From positions 44,831,877 through 44,895,876 of the forward strand of contig CM032667.1 of assembly GCA_019095985.1 (NCBI GenBank): a stretch of DNA of 64,000 nucleotides, written 5' to 3'. Shown piece by piece: positions 1 through 12,041 of this stretch; within the stretch, counting starts at the first letter, position 1; every line of letters starts with the position of its first letter. The notes beneath the pieces are model-generated. The model ran no database searches and had not been told where the DNA came from. It saw nothing but the letters and a program-made list of their open reading frames with translations. A program made the position numbers and the translations under genes. The stretch comes from Streblospio benedicti. Lineage: Eukaryota > Annelida > Polychaeta > Spionida > Spionidae.

Positions 1-557
1 TGCGGTGTCTCAGTAGATCTCACCGTGTCACTCATATAGGTATCTCATATAAAGCATATGCATATTTTTTACTTTCTTTATGTAGCTATCTAACCATCAA
101 AAAGCATTCATTTGTCTATTTGAATTTCGAGTCTATAGGTACTTTTTGATGATCAGATAACGAGATATAGCAGTAAAATATACACATACATAAGATGAAC
201 CTTTATGCTATATGCCTAGTAAACAGAACTTAAAACCACGTAGAACGTGGATGTTGTAGCCTAGAATCTCAATTTTAGGATCACCACCCAGAGGATTGGC
301 CTCAAGTGGTGTGGACAAAGAGCTGATCTCTTTGTAGAGGTTTGGGAGGGACAAAAATGCCTTATATTACACAAGCATTGTACATGTACATGTATATGTA
401 GTGCGCCTCAGTGGATCTCCCTGTGCGTGAGTCACTCACATGTACATACGGCCCCCGAGGTTCGTTAGTTTAGTTGATGTACATTGTGTTTTTTACTGCC
501 AGGGAGCACGCACATTGGGAGTAGCATCATGTAACAGAGCTGTGAGGCCGGCTGCAC
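1..557. other. Intergenic DNA, no gene seen
   Basis: No coding exon can be supported. The stretch is AT-rich. Similar phrases near 1-35 and 400-435 (CTCAGT.GATCTC followed by GTG and GAGTCACTCA-like text) suggest a short degenerate direct repeat. It contains one copy of the dispersed GAGGTGGTC-type repeat (291-400) and an ACATGTACATGT-rich tract near 380-400. Confidence 0.5.
291..400 (+). repeat. Dispersed GGCCTCAAGTG...GAGGTGGTC repeat, short copy
   Basis: Starts with the same GGCCTCAAGTG edge as the copies at 60410 and 63655. It continues with a CTCTTTGTAGAGG phrase and a GGGA(G)GGAC phrase, and ends in ACATGTACATG-type text, which also follows the copy near 60900. This is a degenerate relative of a non-coding repeat made of short phrases around GTGGTCTC and TAGAGAGGTGG. 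Confidence 0.5.
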
Positions 558-1175
558 TACAGTAAAACCTCCAAATGAGACCACCTCTAACATGAGACCA
601 CATCTATAACAGTACCCTTTCTCGCGGTCCCAAACTATAATAACGGCACCCCCTCTATGAAGCCAGTGCCCTGTCGCAATAGAGAGGTTCAACTGTACAG
701 TATATCTGAACACCTGTATAATAAGACCAATTCTCATGATCACACACGCACTTCACGATCACAACGACGATGAAGTTATGTAGCGCTGAAGGCATGAAAA
801 CCTACAGTCGGTAGATGAAAACTACAGCCAGTACGTAGTACATAGACACGTTATTTCGTTACCTGATTCTCAATGGCCCCAAATGCACTTGTCTATTAGA
901 TTAGAGGTTTGCACCAAGTGTACCGCAGAGAGCACAGTGTAAAAACCACGGTGTTGGGCGCCGGAGACACGCAAGACCAGTACAGCAGGTCCTCCCTTTA
1001 GGACCGCCTCTATACAGAGACCACCTATATGAAGAGGCCATCTCCATAAAAAGTTCACTTCTATAAAGATACCATTTGTGCAGCCGCAAGTCTCATTCAG
1101 CCACTGGAACATTCATAAAGAGACCACCTGCCTATCAATAACACCACTTGAGGTCAGTCCCAGGGAAGTTGGACT
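558..1175 (-). repeat. Dispersed GAGGTGGTC repeat, two blocks in reverse orientation
   Basis: Two blocks (about 558-735 and 975-1175) are built from phrases such as GAGACCACCTCTA, GAGACCACATCTATA and AATAGAGAGGTTCAACTGTA, spaced roughly 20-25 bases apart. The second block ends in CACTTGAGGTCAG, close to the reverse complement of the family's GGCCTCAAGTG edge. The short reading frames here have no recognisable domain and follow the repeat periodicity. Confidence 0.6.
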
Positions 1176-2560
1176 GCATACTTCGTGGTGCTGCCGGTAA
1201 GCGAGGGCGTCCGTGAATGGGGGCTGTGGGGTGAGGGGGGGGGTATAGAACACGTTTTGTCCATTGGCCAACATGCGATCGATACAGGCGATCCATTCTA
1301 CAGAGCGGTGTTATACGGGAGGTTCTGCATGTTTTGCCTGTTTCTCGGTCTGTAGGGTCCGCCTTTGTTAGGTTCTGCGCGGCGCTAACTAACCTCCCAG
1401 GGCGTGTCCTCGCCGTGTTGAGGGTCGCCAGGGGGCGGCGGCGCCAATTACTCCCATTGTTGGATGCAAATCCAGACTGGCATAATGTGGCTGCTGGTTT
1501 TAGCTGGAGGTAGCCTGGGGTGGGGTATGTTGTGTGTGTTTTTCCCGTCTTTCTTTTTGCAGTTGTTGTTTTGCTTGTTTAGATTGCTATGGTCTTGTAT
1601 GTATATACTGGTGGGGTAGATGGTTGCTTTATAGTTGAGTTCACAAATCACAAATGATTAGCTATGGCTGAATACGGAACATTTGTACGTGTTTAACTAC
1701 TTCTACCGTTAGGTCCAGCCACTAACTTTATAAATAACTAATAAGAGTTAAGAGACAAAAACACGAGTAAAAATAAAAGTGGCCACAGACGGGTCTTTGC
1801 AGAGAGGTCGACTGAAGAAAGCCACCTGTGTTTGGGTTGGGATGTGGTAGATACATGTAGTATAGCTACTTTTTTCGTATAGCATATCTACTCACATCAA
1901 CGTCTTGTCCAATTTGGCTGCCACACCTGAAATGGAAAATAAAATGTATATAACTGAAACCATTAGTTATAAATGCATGACTGCTAGTTATAAATGCATG
2001 CCTTTCTAATACACACTTAATACATCATAGTTCTGAGTTCCACATTAACGTTATGCTTTCTTTGCGACTTTATTTCCTCCAACACCTTGTTATTTATTAT
2101 AATTTACAGTACAGCATATTTGCTAGCAAAGAAGAGAAGGCTTTGAAACTGAGAGCAGGATGAAAAATGGGCTTTCATAACAAAGCGCACATGCGTTCAT
2201 ACGTCTCACGTTCAGTAAAATGTGCACGCGTGACGTTAATAAACTTACGTGTAGCGTTGGTGGGTGTTATCGCAAACTGCGTGTCATTTGAACACACGCA
2301 TGCAATCTTAGCACGTACTCATGAAAGTTCGACGGTAATTTTATGCTCGTAACAGCCTTCTTTAATGACCGAGTGTTTTTACAACTTACACCCTCTCATA
2401 CCCTGTGTTATTGCAACCTGTTTGCTACAAGGACGTTCACGATAGCACGCACATGTGTAGGTGTAGGTGTTTCTTCAGCACACCATCGTATTTCTACAGC
2501 TCATTCTCAGATTGAGTCACTTCAATGTGCATACCATTATTATTCAACGAACGGGGCATT
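1176..2560. other. Intergenic DNA, no gene seen
   Basis: No coding exon or RNA gene is recognised. A locally GC-rich patch at about 1380-1450 is followed by AT-rich DNA. A direct repeat of TAGTTATAAATGCATG occurs at 1964-1979 and 1985-2000. Short frames at 1448-1651 (minus) and 2167-2582 (plus) show no domain. Confidence 0.4.
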
Positions 2561-2870
2561 GCTTCCTTGGCCCAGTGGATAGAACATTAGACTTGTGACC
2601 AGAAGGTCGTGGGTGCGATTCTCGGTTGTGAGTGTTGAGCAAACTAATCCTTAAGCATTTGCACCCTGCTCCGTGTGGCAATTACATGCCAAATGACCGC
2701 TAATGTGAGTGATAAGCACGTTTGTGCTACAGTAGCAATATGCTGTATGCTACCCGCGGAGTTGAAAAAGATATAGTGTGACAAGGATTCCAATGACCTG
2801 GTGCGGATGTAGACGTCTGATCCTGCATATTGAGGACTTCAGACCCTAAACCAGACGTTTACATTTACAG
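2561..2870 (+). repeat. tRNA-derived SINE
   Basis: The head resembles a tRNA gene: a pol III box A match TGGCCCAGTGG at 2568-2578 and a box B match GGTGCGATTCTC at 2612-2623. This spacing is usual for an internal pol III promoter. A non-tRNA body of about 200 bases follows. The 3' boundary is a guess, as no clear tail or target duplication was seen. The structure fits a short interspersed element mobilised by a partner LINE. A true tRNA gene is unlikely because the cloverleaf does not close after box B. Confidence 0.6.
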
Positions 2871-3620
2871 AGTGTGAGAAAGATTGCTGTGGGCCGACTT
2901 GCGTATCCAGTTAACTTTAATTAAATTTACATTTTAAGTAATCCAATTAATAGAGGCAAAATGTTGCATGACATTTTATAGCCATAAAACGTCCCACGCT
3001 TTATAATTGTCTCTTCCGTTTCTCATTCACACTGCAAAGTTAGTAGACGGAAAGAGGGATTTTGGCCCAGGTCAGGCTTTTCAGAAAATATATCGTGTGA
3101 GTAGACTCAGGAGCTGACAATGTTAGTTTTCTCTAGCAAAGAGTCTAACGGAAGAACGTGATCAGTGCAACAAAAACTACAGCAGCGTATTGGAAAGTAC
3201 TCTTCAAATAACATTTTGTTTTTGTTTTTTTCAATGAGCCCGAATAAAAAATATCGTTCCAATAAAGACTCTTCTATACTACCAATCATGGTAGCCATCT
3301 TGAATCTCTCAAAATGCTCAAGGGTGAGAGGGTAACAGCCACCTGCATATGAAAGAATGGGCCCTTAAACATACAATCTGAAGAGACAAAAAAACTGCAT
3401 CAAACAAGTCGAGTTCCACCCTATTTGCTTCCGGCTATAACTATAACTATAGCACATTATTGATGCTGAACACGATGGGCTGTTTTGGTCGCCACAGATC
3501 ATTAATTTTGCACTGGTTTAAGGACCTGCCCGGAGCCGCGAACTTCCCCTGAGATAACTGGACCAAACGGACAGTGGAGCATCCCTATCGCATGGTCTCA
3601 CTGGATACGTGGCCTCGATA
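2871..3620. other. Intergenic DNA with a possible minus-strand first exon
   Basis: Mostly featureless. A 63-codon minus-strand frame at 3107-3298 opens with ATGGCTACCATG in a context resembling a YY1/Kozak-type start (AAGATGGC), then reads MATMIGSIEESLLERYFLFG. I see no domain, no supporting neighbour exon and no clear donor, so it is a weak candidate only. Confidence 0.25.
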
Positions 3621-3624
3621 GCTA

Positions 3625-3760
3625 TACAGGCATTGTCTTTATAGAAGGTTCATTGCTGTTGGGCCATGAAAAGTGGTCTTACTATAGAGGTGGTCGCACT
3701 AGAGAGGTGGTTTCCATTGAGAAGTGGTCGTAATTGAAAGTAATGTACATGTACTGACTA
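3625..3760 (+). repeat. Dispersed GAGGTGGTC repeat copy
   Basis: Contains ATAGAGGTGGTCGCACTAG, then GAGAGGTGGTTTCCATTGAG and AAGTGGTCGTAATTGA, and ends at ATGTACATGTACT. This phrase order and ending match the copies at 60410-60544 and 63655-63800. Confidence 0.6.
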
Positions 3761-3904
3761 TACCATATGTAGAACAACCAGGGCGGGGTCTACATTCCCC
3801 CAACCCCCATCCCCAAGAGAGCCTCAGCTTGACAGTAACTGATGACATGTTAGTGACAATTAATGAGATTGACCCGGGCTCAGCTCACTCGCTGAGTGGG
3901 TGAG

Positions 3905-3955
3905 TGAGCACGTGAGTCGCCCAGACGCTTACGTCATCGCGGTCTACGTCAGACG
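3905..3955. promoter_or_regulatory. Cluster of E-box and CRE-like sites
   Basis: A CACGTG E-box (3909-3914), TTACGTCA (3929-3936) and CTACGTCA (3944-3951) lie within 45 bases in a locally CpG-richer patch. These match consensus bHLH and CREB/ATF half-site motifs. No gene is recognised downstream, so promoter function is only a suggestion. Confidence 0.25.
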
Positions 3956-4128
3956 TGAGTGCAGCAGGACTTGCTTTTGTAGGTCAAGGATTGATCGGAC
4001 TTGACAGCCGTTCCTATTTCCGCACAAGTTTGCTCTTTAGCTGTCATATGCTAAATATGATCACTGTGCTGTTCTCTGCTTTATTCATGTTCTGTTCTAG
4101 TCTATCCTACTTTCTTGTATTTTATTGC

Positions 4129-4247
4129 ATTCTATTCTATTCTATTCTATTCTATTCTATTCTATTCTATTCTGTTCTATTCTGTTCTGTTCTGTTCTGT
4201 TCTGTTCTATTCTATTCTATTCTATTCAGTTCTATTCAGTTCTATTT
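4129..4247. repeat. TTCTA/TTCTG pentanucleotide microsatellite
   Basis: An almost uninterrupted run of TTCTA units with a middle block of TTCTG units. It explains the long hydrophobic plus-strand frame across this interval, which is not a gene. A scaffold gap follows 70 bases later. Confidence 0.95.
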
Positions 4248-4319
4248 AATTGCGTCGCTTCAGCAGCTGAAGCGAAAGCCTTGTGATCACTTTCTGTTTG
4301 TATGTCAGTATGCATGTAT

Positions 4320-4419
4320 NNNNNNNNNNNNNNNNNNNNNNNNNNNNNNNNNNNNNNNNNNNNNNNNNNNNNNNNNNNNNNNNNNNNNNNNNNNNNNNNN
4401 NNNNNNNNNNNNNNNNNNN
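4320..4419. other. Assembly gap (100 N)
   Basis: Exactly 100 N, a conventional placeholder for a gap of unknown size. The first duplicated block D1 begins immediately after it, so the true left edge of D1 is not visible. Confidence 0.99.
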
Positions 4420-5879
4420 TAATTTCTTTACACACACTTCCTCCCTGAACAAGATGTGAGCAGGTCTTTCTCTACATATAATTGAGTAAATTTTAAAATG
4501 CAATGATGAAAACCAAGAATTGATTTTACAAGATATTAAATAGCCAATATTGAATAAAACTATATGATCGACTTGAAAACTCCTGCAACGTTGCTTTAAT
4601 TAGTTTTTGTTTTATGGTTTTTCAGCATTATTTTTTACACTTGTTTGAGGAAGTTTGCCTTGGCCCATATGGTATATCCACAACAATTAGTATAATTATA
4701 TTCATGTAACAGGGCATAGTTTGCAATATGTCAAATCAATATCAATGATTAAATGACGGCTAAATCACAAACGGTTCTCTTGAGAAGTGCAACTTTGCCT
4801 CTTCTACATCATCCAAGTCCACAAACTCCTCAACTAAAAAGGTCAGCATTTGAATTCTCAGTGACGACAAAGACCTTACTTACCTTAGCTCCAAAGGAAG
4901 ATTGTCATCACCATAATCGTCATCGTCATCCTCTGCCTAGTCGTACACAAATGGGTTGGGCTGGAAGGTTAGACAATGATATTTTTTTGAACATGAAAAT
5001 ACATTGCACCAAATAAGGGCTGATAAAGAGTGTTTGGCTTCTTTTTTATTGCATAAAAGACACAAATCTTTTTAATTTTTAAGGATCTGGAAAATAGAAA
5101 ATCTACACTGTTCCAACTTGATGAATCTTTCACACATTTTGCCATCTAGTACTTTTTTAAAATAGTGATAAAAATCACGAAATAAGATTACTTTTGTAAC
5201 CATTTGTGAATTCCAATCTCCAGAGATTCTAGTGTGCCATGCTGATTTTACCTGAAAGTGGCGTAGCCAGCCACTCGGCCAGACACAGCGGGCTGACCCG
5301 TGCACCAATGGTGTGCATTTTAATTAGGGGCGTCTGGGGGCATGCCCCCCCTGGAAATTTTTTTCAATTTTAGATTGTGAATAGTGCATTTTAGGAGCAT
5401 TTTACACCAGATTCATAGACATTGTAAAAGTATGATACCATAGTGCACATACGAATTAAGCCAATAAATTTCATTTTCATAATAATCCCAATTTAGATAA
5501 ACCAGTTAAAACAATAAACAATTTCTGTTTCCTAACAATATCAGTCCCATAAAAGATGAAGTGCTAATTAAATGCTGAAATCCAAATCGGGCACTTGTGC
5601 TTCAGCTCTCAAAGGTGTATGTTTTTAGAGGACCACACATCCAATCAACTACCAAAATGCCAATAAGCCTGCATTTATATACTTACTTGCGCACCGAAAT
5701 AACCATAGAGGCCGTCGTACATTCATATGAAATATATATATCAAAATAATTGATGTCTTCACCTACTATTCTATCATCATCAGCATCATTCTCAGGGGTA
5801 ATTACTACGCACTTGGACTGGGAGGCGGCACACTGTCACTGAAACTGATGTCACAATTACATTTATTTTTAAACCAGTG

Positions 5880-6042
5880 ACAATCTAATCTTTAGTTTAT
5901 ATCACTATGATATTATGCGACATTGAATAATAAAATTTGTCCTCGTCAATTGGAGGTAGAAAAAGAACCTCCTTCTTTTCTTCTTTGGTTTTGCTTTACT
6001 ACAACTAGCTACAGCTCCATCATCATCCTCGTGTGCAACATT
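5880..6042 (-). pseudogene. D1 basic/acidic exon, copy 1 (frame shifted)
   Basis: Counterpart of the exon at 9757-9900. The DDDGAVASCSK and KAKPKKKRRR portions are preserved. Two extra A bases in the run near 5960 shift the frame before the FFLPPIDEDKF portion seen in the other copy. Either this copy is broken or the run length is a consensus error. Confidence 0.35.
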
Positions 6043-6679
6043 TTAATGAAAAATGTTAAAGACAAAGTAAAATGTAATTGAAATGAAATGTTCATTAGTT
6101 AAATTAGATGGTGTTGGATTTTACAAAGCCTTCTTAGGCTTCACATCACATGCAAAAAAATATATGCAAAAAACCAAGTGTCTGGTCTATGGATCACATG
6201 TAGACAATATTGATTGTTTCAATTCATACAAATATATGGTTGTCCATCTTTGTCCAAATTTATAGGGAGTTGGATTCCTTTCTGGGTATGTGGGTTAGAT
6301 CAAATCGACCTGATAAACAGTTCCGTGCGTTTCCATGTTAATACGTTAGTCACGTGCAAGTGATTGTTTTGAAAGATTGTGTGACTGATTGCGCTAGCAC
6401 TTTGCTAGTGTAAAATATCTGCACTTGCGCACAAGACTTGCATCATGACTATAAACCACAGCATTTACATTCATGCTTAAACAGGATTGTTTTAGTGTAT
6501 GGGGAGTAGGGCTTATGCCACAGACTTGCATGAAATCCACCACCACCAGCACCGGGTCAGAAAATTAAAATTAACATGCGTTTGGACAGCTCCCTGAAAA
6601 ATAAAAGGCCTAGAAATAGAACAAAATCAAACAAAAATGAACCCAATACATGATGTACAACACTTGAGCGTGAATCACC

Positions 6680-6800
6680 TTGGGCAGCTAATGATACTTC
6701 ACCAATCAATGCAGAGGTTGAAGGCACTGGGTCATCTTCATTTGCAGATGTTCAAGAAGACTCTGAGCTTTTGAAACAGCATTAGCTGCAATATGCAAAT
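6680..6800 (-). pseudogene. D1 exon B, copy 1
   Basis: Counterpart of the candidate exon at 10552-10668. It keeps the donor-like AAGGTGATTC but has lost about 10 bases in the middle (around the LEHRLPAA portion), so its frame differs from the second copy. No domain is recognised. Confidence 0.3.
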
Positions 6801-7782
6801 ATTGTAATAATCGATTCATAATAAATGTCTGATAATTTGAGGAGAGAATAAAGACACTTTGCTAAAAACATTCCATTTCTAAGGAATATGTTGATAATGC
6901 AGAAATCCTGCCGAAAATCCTTGTCATTACTAAATGGCACCTAATATGTCAACGTAAGGTGAAATAAAACCGAAATTGTCAAGTATTGATTAAAATCCAA
7001 ACTGAATAACCTCAAATCAAGCATGTTCTGATATAATCCTTATAGAGCATAATCTGAATTACTGTAAAACTAGACTATTTTGTGGCTATTAAATTTTGCA
7101 ATATTCATCTATAAATTATATTGTGACTTTAATTTTGCGGTTTTGGTTCATCCTTGACCTACTTTACACAGGCTATTAATGTTTGCTGACTATTTTAATT
7201 TGCATTTTTGCACCTGCCCATGAAATTCGCAAATTAAATTGTGCACAAACATTTCTAGTTTTACAGTAGTTTTGGTATTGCATGTGTGTCTACGTGGGTG
7301 TGTGCGTGCCAGCATGTTTAATTGTTAACTCAAAAATACATCAATTGCAACCAACAGAAGCAACTATAATGAACAAGAACGTTAATGGCACACTACTTAA
7401 ACTGACCATCTTTCCCTCGTAATCGGGGCACCTTTGATGGTGGATAATGATGTTTGTGAAGTATTTTGTTTTTCAAAGGGAAAATCCCACATGCTCTAAA
7501 CCCACTAAGGATATTCCCAGTGGTGAAAGCTTGTGAATATGCTTGACTGACAATCTCAGCTATCCTAAATCAAAACATAACCGATTGTTTACTTTCGAAG
7601 CAACTGCCGAGGGTGACTCTTTTGGTGGTTGCCTAGCTATGAGCTAATTAGTTCACCGCATATTTATATTTCCACAATATTGAATGGTTTATCCGCAAAT
7701 ATGAACGACGCCAGTAGGATATTTTTTCTATAAAGATTTTTGTTGGACGCATCTTAGTTACAAGAGAAATACAGTAGACCAC

Positions 7783-8145
7783 TTACTGTAATCTTTTCAT
7801 TGCATCTTCTGTCTTCCTCACAGTGTACTGGTTTTTGTTTTGAGCTTTTGCATCATCATTGACATCATACTCATCATGGATGAGGTCTTCATGGTACTGC
7901 ATCTCTCTGTCATATTGATTTACATAGTTTTCAACTTCTTCATCAGGTATTAGTAAATCATCAAATTCATTTCTTTCTTCCTGTTTTTTTTTCAATAACA
8001 TATAAGATGTTGTAAAGCTCTTCATCAGGGGCAATGTCATCCCATCCTGTGGTAGGGTTTTCTAGCTCCCAGCTCAAGTTTGACAGATCAATGTCTTCAT
8101 AAGCAATCTCAAAGTTTGCATTCATTGTTTTTAAAAGTTTTAAGA
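7783..8145 (-). pseudogene. Acidic protein exon, D1 copy 1 (frame broken)
   Basis: Same exon as 11666-12028. The two halves lie in different frames: one ends after the ILY.I(E)KK portion, the other covers NEFDDLLIPDEEVENYV to the end. The shift falls in a T-run near 7985, a place prone to consensus error. It ends at the same AGTAAGT splice-donor-like site. Very acidic (many D/E), predicted soluble, no recognised domain. Confidence 0.45.
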
Positions 8146-9756
8146 AATCATGCAAATAGAAAGCCGTCTGATAATTATTTGTGGTTGCTATGGAAACTTT
8201 AGGCAATGACCAAATGACCAATACCAAGTACCCCCCCCCCAGTTATCTATTCAGAAATTGCAATATATATGGATATATGTAAATTGTTAAAACTATTACC
8301 ATCACCCTCGTTCATCACGGCCTAATTTCTTTGCACACACTTCCTCCCTGAACAAGATGTGAGCAGGTCTTTCTCTACATATAATTGAGTAAATTGTAAA
8401 ATGCAATGATGAAAACCAAGAATTGATTTTACAAGATATTAAATAGCCAATATTGAATAAAACTATATGATCGACTTGAAAGCTCCTGTACTTTGCTTTA
8501 ATTAGTTTTTGTTTTAAGGTTTTTCAGCATTACTTTTTTACACTTGTTTGAGGAAGTTTGCACGGGGCCATATGGTATATCCACAACAATTAGTATAATT
8601 ATATTCATGTAACAGGGCATAGTTTGCAATATGTCAAATCAATATCAATGATTAAATGACGGCTAAATCACAAACGGTTCTCTTGAGAAGTGCAACTTTG
8701 CCTCTTCTACATCATCCAAGTCCACAAACTCCTCAACTAAAAAGGTCAGCATTTGAATTCTCAGTGACGACAAAGACCTTACTTACCTCATCCTGTGCCT
8801 CATCATACAAAAATGGGTTGGGCTGGAAGGTTAGACAATGATATTTCTTTGAACATGAAAATACATTGCACCAAATAAGGGCTGATAAAGAGTGTCTGGC
8901 TTCTTTTTTATTGCATTAAAGACACAAATCTTTTTAATTTCTAAGGATCTGGAAAATAGAAAATCTACACTGTTCCAACTTGATGAATCTTTCACACATT
9001 TTGCCATCTAGTACTTTTTTTTAATAGTGATAAAAATCACAAAATAAGATTACTTTTGTAACCATTTGTGAATTCCAATCTCCAGAGATTCTAGTGTGCC
9101 ATGCTGATTTTACCTGAAAGTGGCGTAGCCAGCCACTCGGCCAGGCACAGCCGGCTGACCCGTGCACCAATGGTGCGCGTTTTAGCTAGGGGGGTTTGGG
9201 GCATGCCCCCCCGGAAATTTTTTCAATTTTAGATTGTGAATAGTGCATTTTAGGAGCATTTTACACCAGATTCATAGACATTGTAAAGTATGATACCATA
9301 GTGCACATACGAATTAAGCCAATAAATTTCATTTTCATAATAATCCCAATTTAGATAAACCAGTTAAAACAATAAACAATTTCTGTTTCCTAACAATATC
9401 AGTACCATAAAAGATGAAGTGCTAATTAAATGCTGAAATCCAAATCGGGCACTTGTGCTTCAGCTCTCAAAGGTGTATGTTTTTAGAGGACCACACATCC
9501 AATCAACTACCAAAACGCCAATAAGCCTGCATTTATATACTTACTTGAGCACCGAAATAACCATAGAGGTCGTCGTACATTCATATGAAATATATATATC
9601 AAAATAATTGATGTCTTCACCTACTATTCTATCATCATCAGCATCATTCTCAGGGGTAATTACTACGCACTTGGACTGGGAGGCGGCACACTGTGTCACT
9701 GAAACTGATGTCACAATTACATTTATTTTTAAACCAGTGACAATCTAATCTTTAGT

Positions 9757-9900
9757 TTATATCACTATGATATTATGCGACATTGAATAATAAAATTTGT
9801 CCTCGTCAATTGGAGGTAGAAAGAACCTCCTTCTTTTCTTCTTTGGTTTTGCTTTACTACAACTAGCTACAGCTCCATCATCATCCTCGTGTGCAACATT
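9757..9900 (-). CDS. Candidate exon with nuclear-localisation-like run, D1 copy 2
   Basis: An open minus-strand stretch whose composition looks coding: an acidic HEDDDGAVASCSK portion, then KAKPKKKRRR resembling a classical nuclear localisation signal, then FFLPPIDEDKFYYS. A possible acceptor is CACGAG before GATGATGAT. I do not recognise the protein. It may belong with the acidic exon at 11666-12028 and the exon at 10552-10668, but the splice phases I checked do not join cleanly, so the gene is broken, has further exons, or is not one gene. Confidence 0.35.
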   Translation of the reverse strand, partial: NVAHEDDDGAVASCSKAKPKKKRRRFFLPPIDEDKFYYSMSHNIIVI

Positions 9901-10551
9901 TTAATAAGAGTAAAGACAAAGTAAAATGTAATTGAAATGAAATGTTCATTAGTTAAATTAGATGGTGTTGGATTTTACAAAGCCTTCTTAGGCTTCACAT
10001 CACATGCAAATATATGCAAAACCAAGTGTCTGGTCTATGGATCACATGTAGACAATATTGATTGCTTCACTTCATATAATTATATGGTTGTCCATCTTTG
10101 TCCAAATTTATAGGGAGTTGGATTTATTCCTTTCTGGGTATTATTTATTCCTTTCTGGGTATGTGGGTTAGATCAAATCGACCTGATAAACAGTTCCGTG
10201 CGTTTCCATGTTAATACGTTAGTCACGTGCAAGTGATTGTTTTGAAAGATTGTGTGACTGATTGCGCTAGCACTTTGCTACTCTAAAATATCTGCACTTG
10301 CGCACAAGACTTGCATCATGACTATAAACCACAGCATTTGCATTCATGCTTAAACAGGATTTTTTTAGTGCATGGAGAGGAGGGCTTATGCTACAGACTT
10401 GCATGAAATCCACCACCACCAGCACCGGGTCAGAAAATTAAAATTAACATGCGTTTGGACAGCTTCCTGAAAAATAAAAGGCCTAGAAACAAAAGAAAAT
10501 CAAACAAAAATGAACCCAATACATGATATACAACACTTGAGTGTGAATCAC

Positions 10552-10668
10552 CTTGGACATCTAATGATACTTCACCAATCAATGCAGAAGTTGAAGGCAC
10601 TGGGTCATCTTCATTTGCAGCTGGCAAACGATGTTCAAGAAGACTCTGAGCTTTTGAAACAGCATTAG
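10552..10668 (-). CDS. Candidate internal exon B, D1 copy 2
   Basis: A 117-base minus-strand stretch bounded by a good acceptor (ATATATTGCAG) and donor (CAAG then GTGATT). Read with two bases before the first codon, it encodes NAVSKAQSLLEHRL, then PAANEDDPVPSTSALIGEV. Proline/serine-rich and acidic, no known domain. It lies downstream (minus sense) of the acidic exon at 11666-12028, but the phase of that donor does not match this acceptor, so direct joining is not supported. Confidence 0.4.
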
Positions 10669-11665
10669 CTGCAATATATGCAAATATTGTAATAACCGAT
10701 TCATAATAAATGTCTGATAATTTGAGGAGAGAATAAAGACACTTTGCTAAAAACATTCCATTTCTAAGAAATATGTTAATATAAAAATGCAGAAATCCTG
10801 CCAAAAATCCTTGTCATTACAAAGTGGCACCTAATATGTCAACATAAGGTGAAATAAAACCGAAATTGTTAAGTATTGATTAAAATCCAAACTGAATAAC
10901 CTCAAATCAAGCATGTTCTGATATAATCCTTACAGAGCATAATCTGAATTACTTTTAAAACTTGACTATTTTGTGGCTATTAAATTTTGAGATATTCATC
11001 TATAAATTATTTTGTGACTATTTAATTTTGCGGTTTTGGTTCATCCTGGACCTACTTTACACAGGCTATTAATGTTTGCTGACTATTTTAATTTGCATTT
11101 TTGCACCTGCCCATGAAATTCGCAAATTAAATTGTGCGCAAACATTTCTAGTTTTACAATAGTTTTGGTATTGCTCGTGTGTCTACGTGGGTGTGTGCGT
11201 GTTTAATTGTTAACTCAAAAATACAAATACATCAATTGCAACTAACGGAAGCAACCATAATGAACAAGAACATTAATGACACACTACTTAAACTGACCCT
11301 CGTAATCTGGGCACCTTTGATGGTGCATAATGATGTTCGTGAAGTCTTTGTCTTTAAAAGGGAATATCCCACATGCTCTAAACCCACTAAGGATATTCCC
11401 AGTGGTGAAAGCTTGTGAATATGCTTGACTGACAATCTCCGCTATCCTAAATCAAAAGTTAACATAACAGATTGTTTAGTTTCGAAGCACCTGCCGAGGG
11501 TGACTCTTTTGGTGGTTACCTAGCTATGAGCTAATTAGTTCACCACATATTTATATTTCCACAATAATGGTTTATCCGCAAATATGAACGACGCCAGTAG
11601 GATATTTTTTCTATAAAGATTTTTGTTGGACGCATCTTAGTGACAAGAGAAATACAGTAGACCAC

Positions 11666-12028
11666 TTACTGAAATCTTTTCATTGCACCTTCTGTCTTCC
11701 TCACAGTGTTTTGGTTTTTGTTTTGAGCTTTTGCATCATCATTGACATCATATTCATCATGGATGAGGTCTTCATAGTACTGCATCTCTCTGTCATATTG
11801 ATTTACATAGTTTTCAACTTCTTCATCAGGTATTAGTAAATCATCAAATCCATTTCTTTCTTCCTGTTCTTTTTTAATATCATATAAGATGCTGTAAAGC
11901 TCTTCATCATGGGCAATGTCATCCCATCCTGTGGTAGGGTTTTCTAGCTCCCAGCTCAAGTTTGACAGATCAACGTCTTCATAAGCAATCTCAAAGTTTG
12001 CATTCATTGTTTTTAAGAAATCATGCAA
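11666..12028 (-). CDS. Acidic protein, putative first exon, D1 copy 2
   Basis: Open for 120 codons. The best start may be the second Met (AACAATGAATGC, giving MNANFEIAYEDVDLSNLSWE). Very acidic, with WDDIAHDEELYSILYDI, FDDLLIPDEEVENYV and EMQYYEDLIHDEYDVNDDA portions. There is no signal peptide or membrane segment. The frame ends exactly at a consensus donor (TTTCA then GTAAGT), so this is probably an exon rather than a complete gene. The family is not recognised. The second copy at 7783-8145 keeps the sequence but is frame-shifted. Possibly the acidic N-terminal part of a transposon-encoded or nuclear protein. Confidence 0.45.
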   Translation of the reverse strand: MHDFLKTMNANFEIAYEDVDLSNLSWELENPTTGWDDIAHDEELYSILYDIKKEQEERNGFDDLLIPDEEVENYVNQYDREMQYYEDLIHDEYDVNDDAKAQNKNQNTVRKTEGAMKRFQ

Positions 12029-12041
12029 ATAGAAATATTTT

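Larger units (their letters stand above)
4420..8241. repeat. D1 duplication, copy 1
   Basis: A 3.8-kb block that recurs in the same orientation at 8323-12127 with small substitutions and indels. Shared landmarks include TAATTTCTTT.CACACACTTC at the left, GCATGCCCCCCC near 5340/9205, the acidic-protein exon (7783-8145/11666-12028) and a poly-C tract at the right edge (8231-8241/12115-12127). The copies look a few percent diverged. Either a recent tandem duplication or two haplotypes placed end to end would explain this. Confidence 0.9.

Noticed and set aside
2568-2623. Possible tRNA gene
   Set aside because: Box A and box B are present, but the acceptor and T stems do not close and the sequence continues as a SINE body.
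3955-4422. 155-codon plus-strand frame
   Set aside because: It is the translation of the TTCTA microsatellite plus N gap; the repetitive FYSILFYSILF has no biological support.
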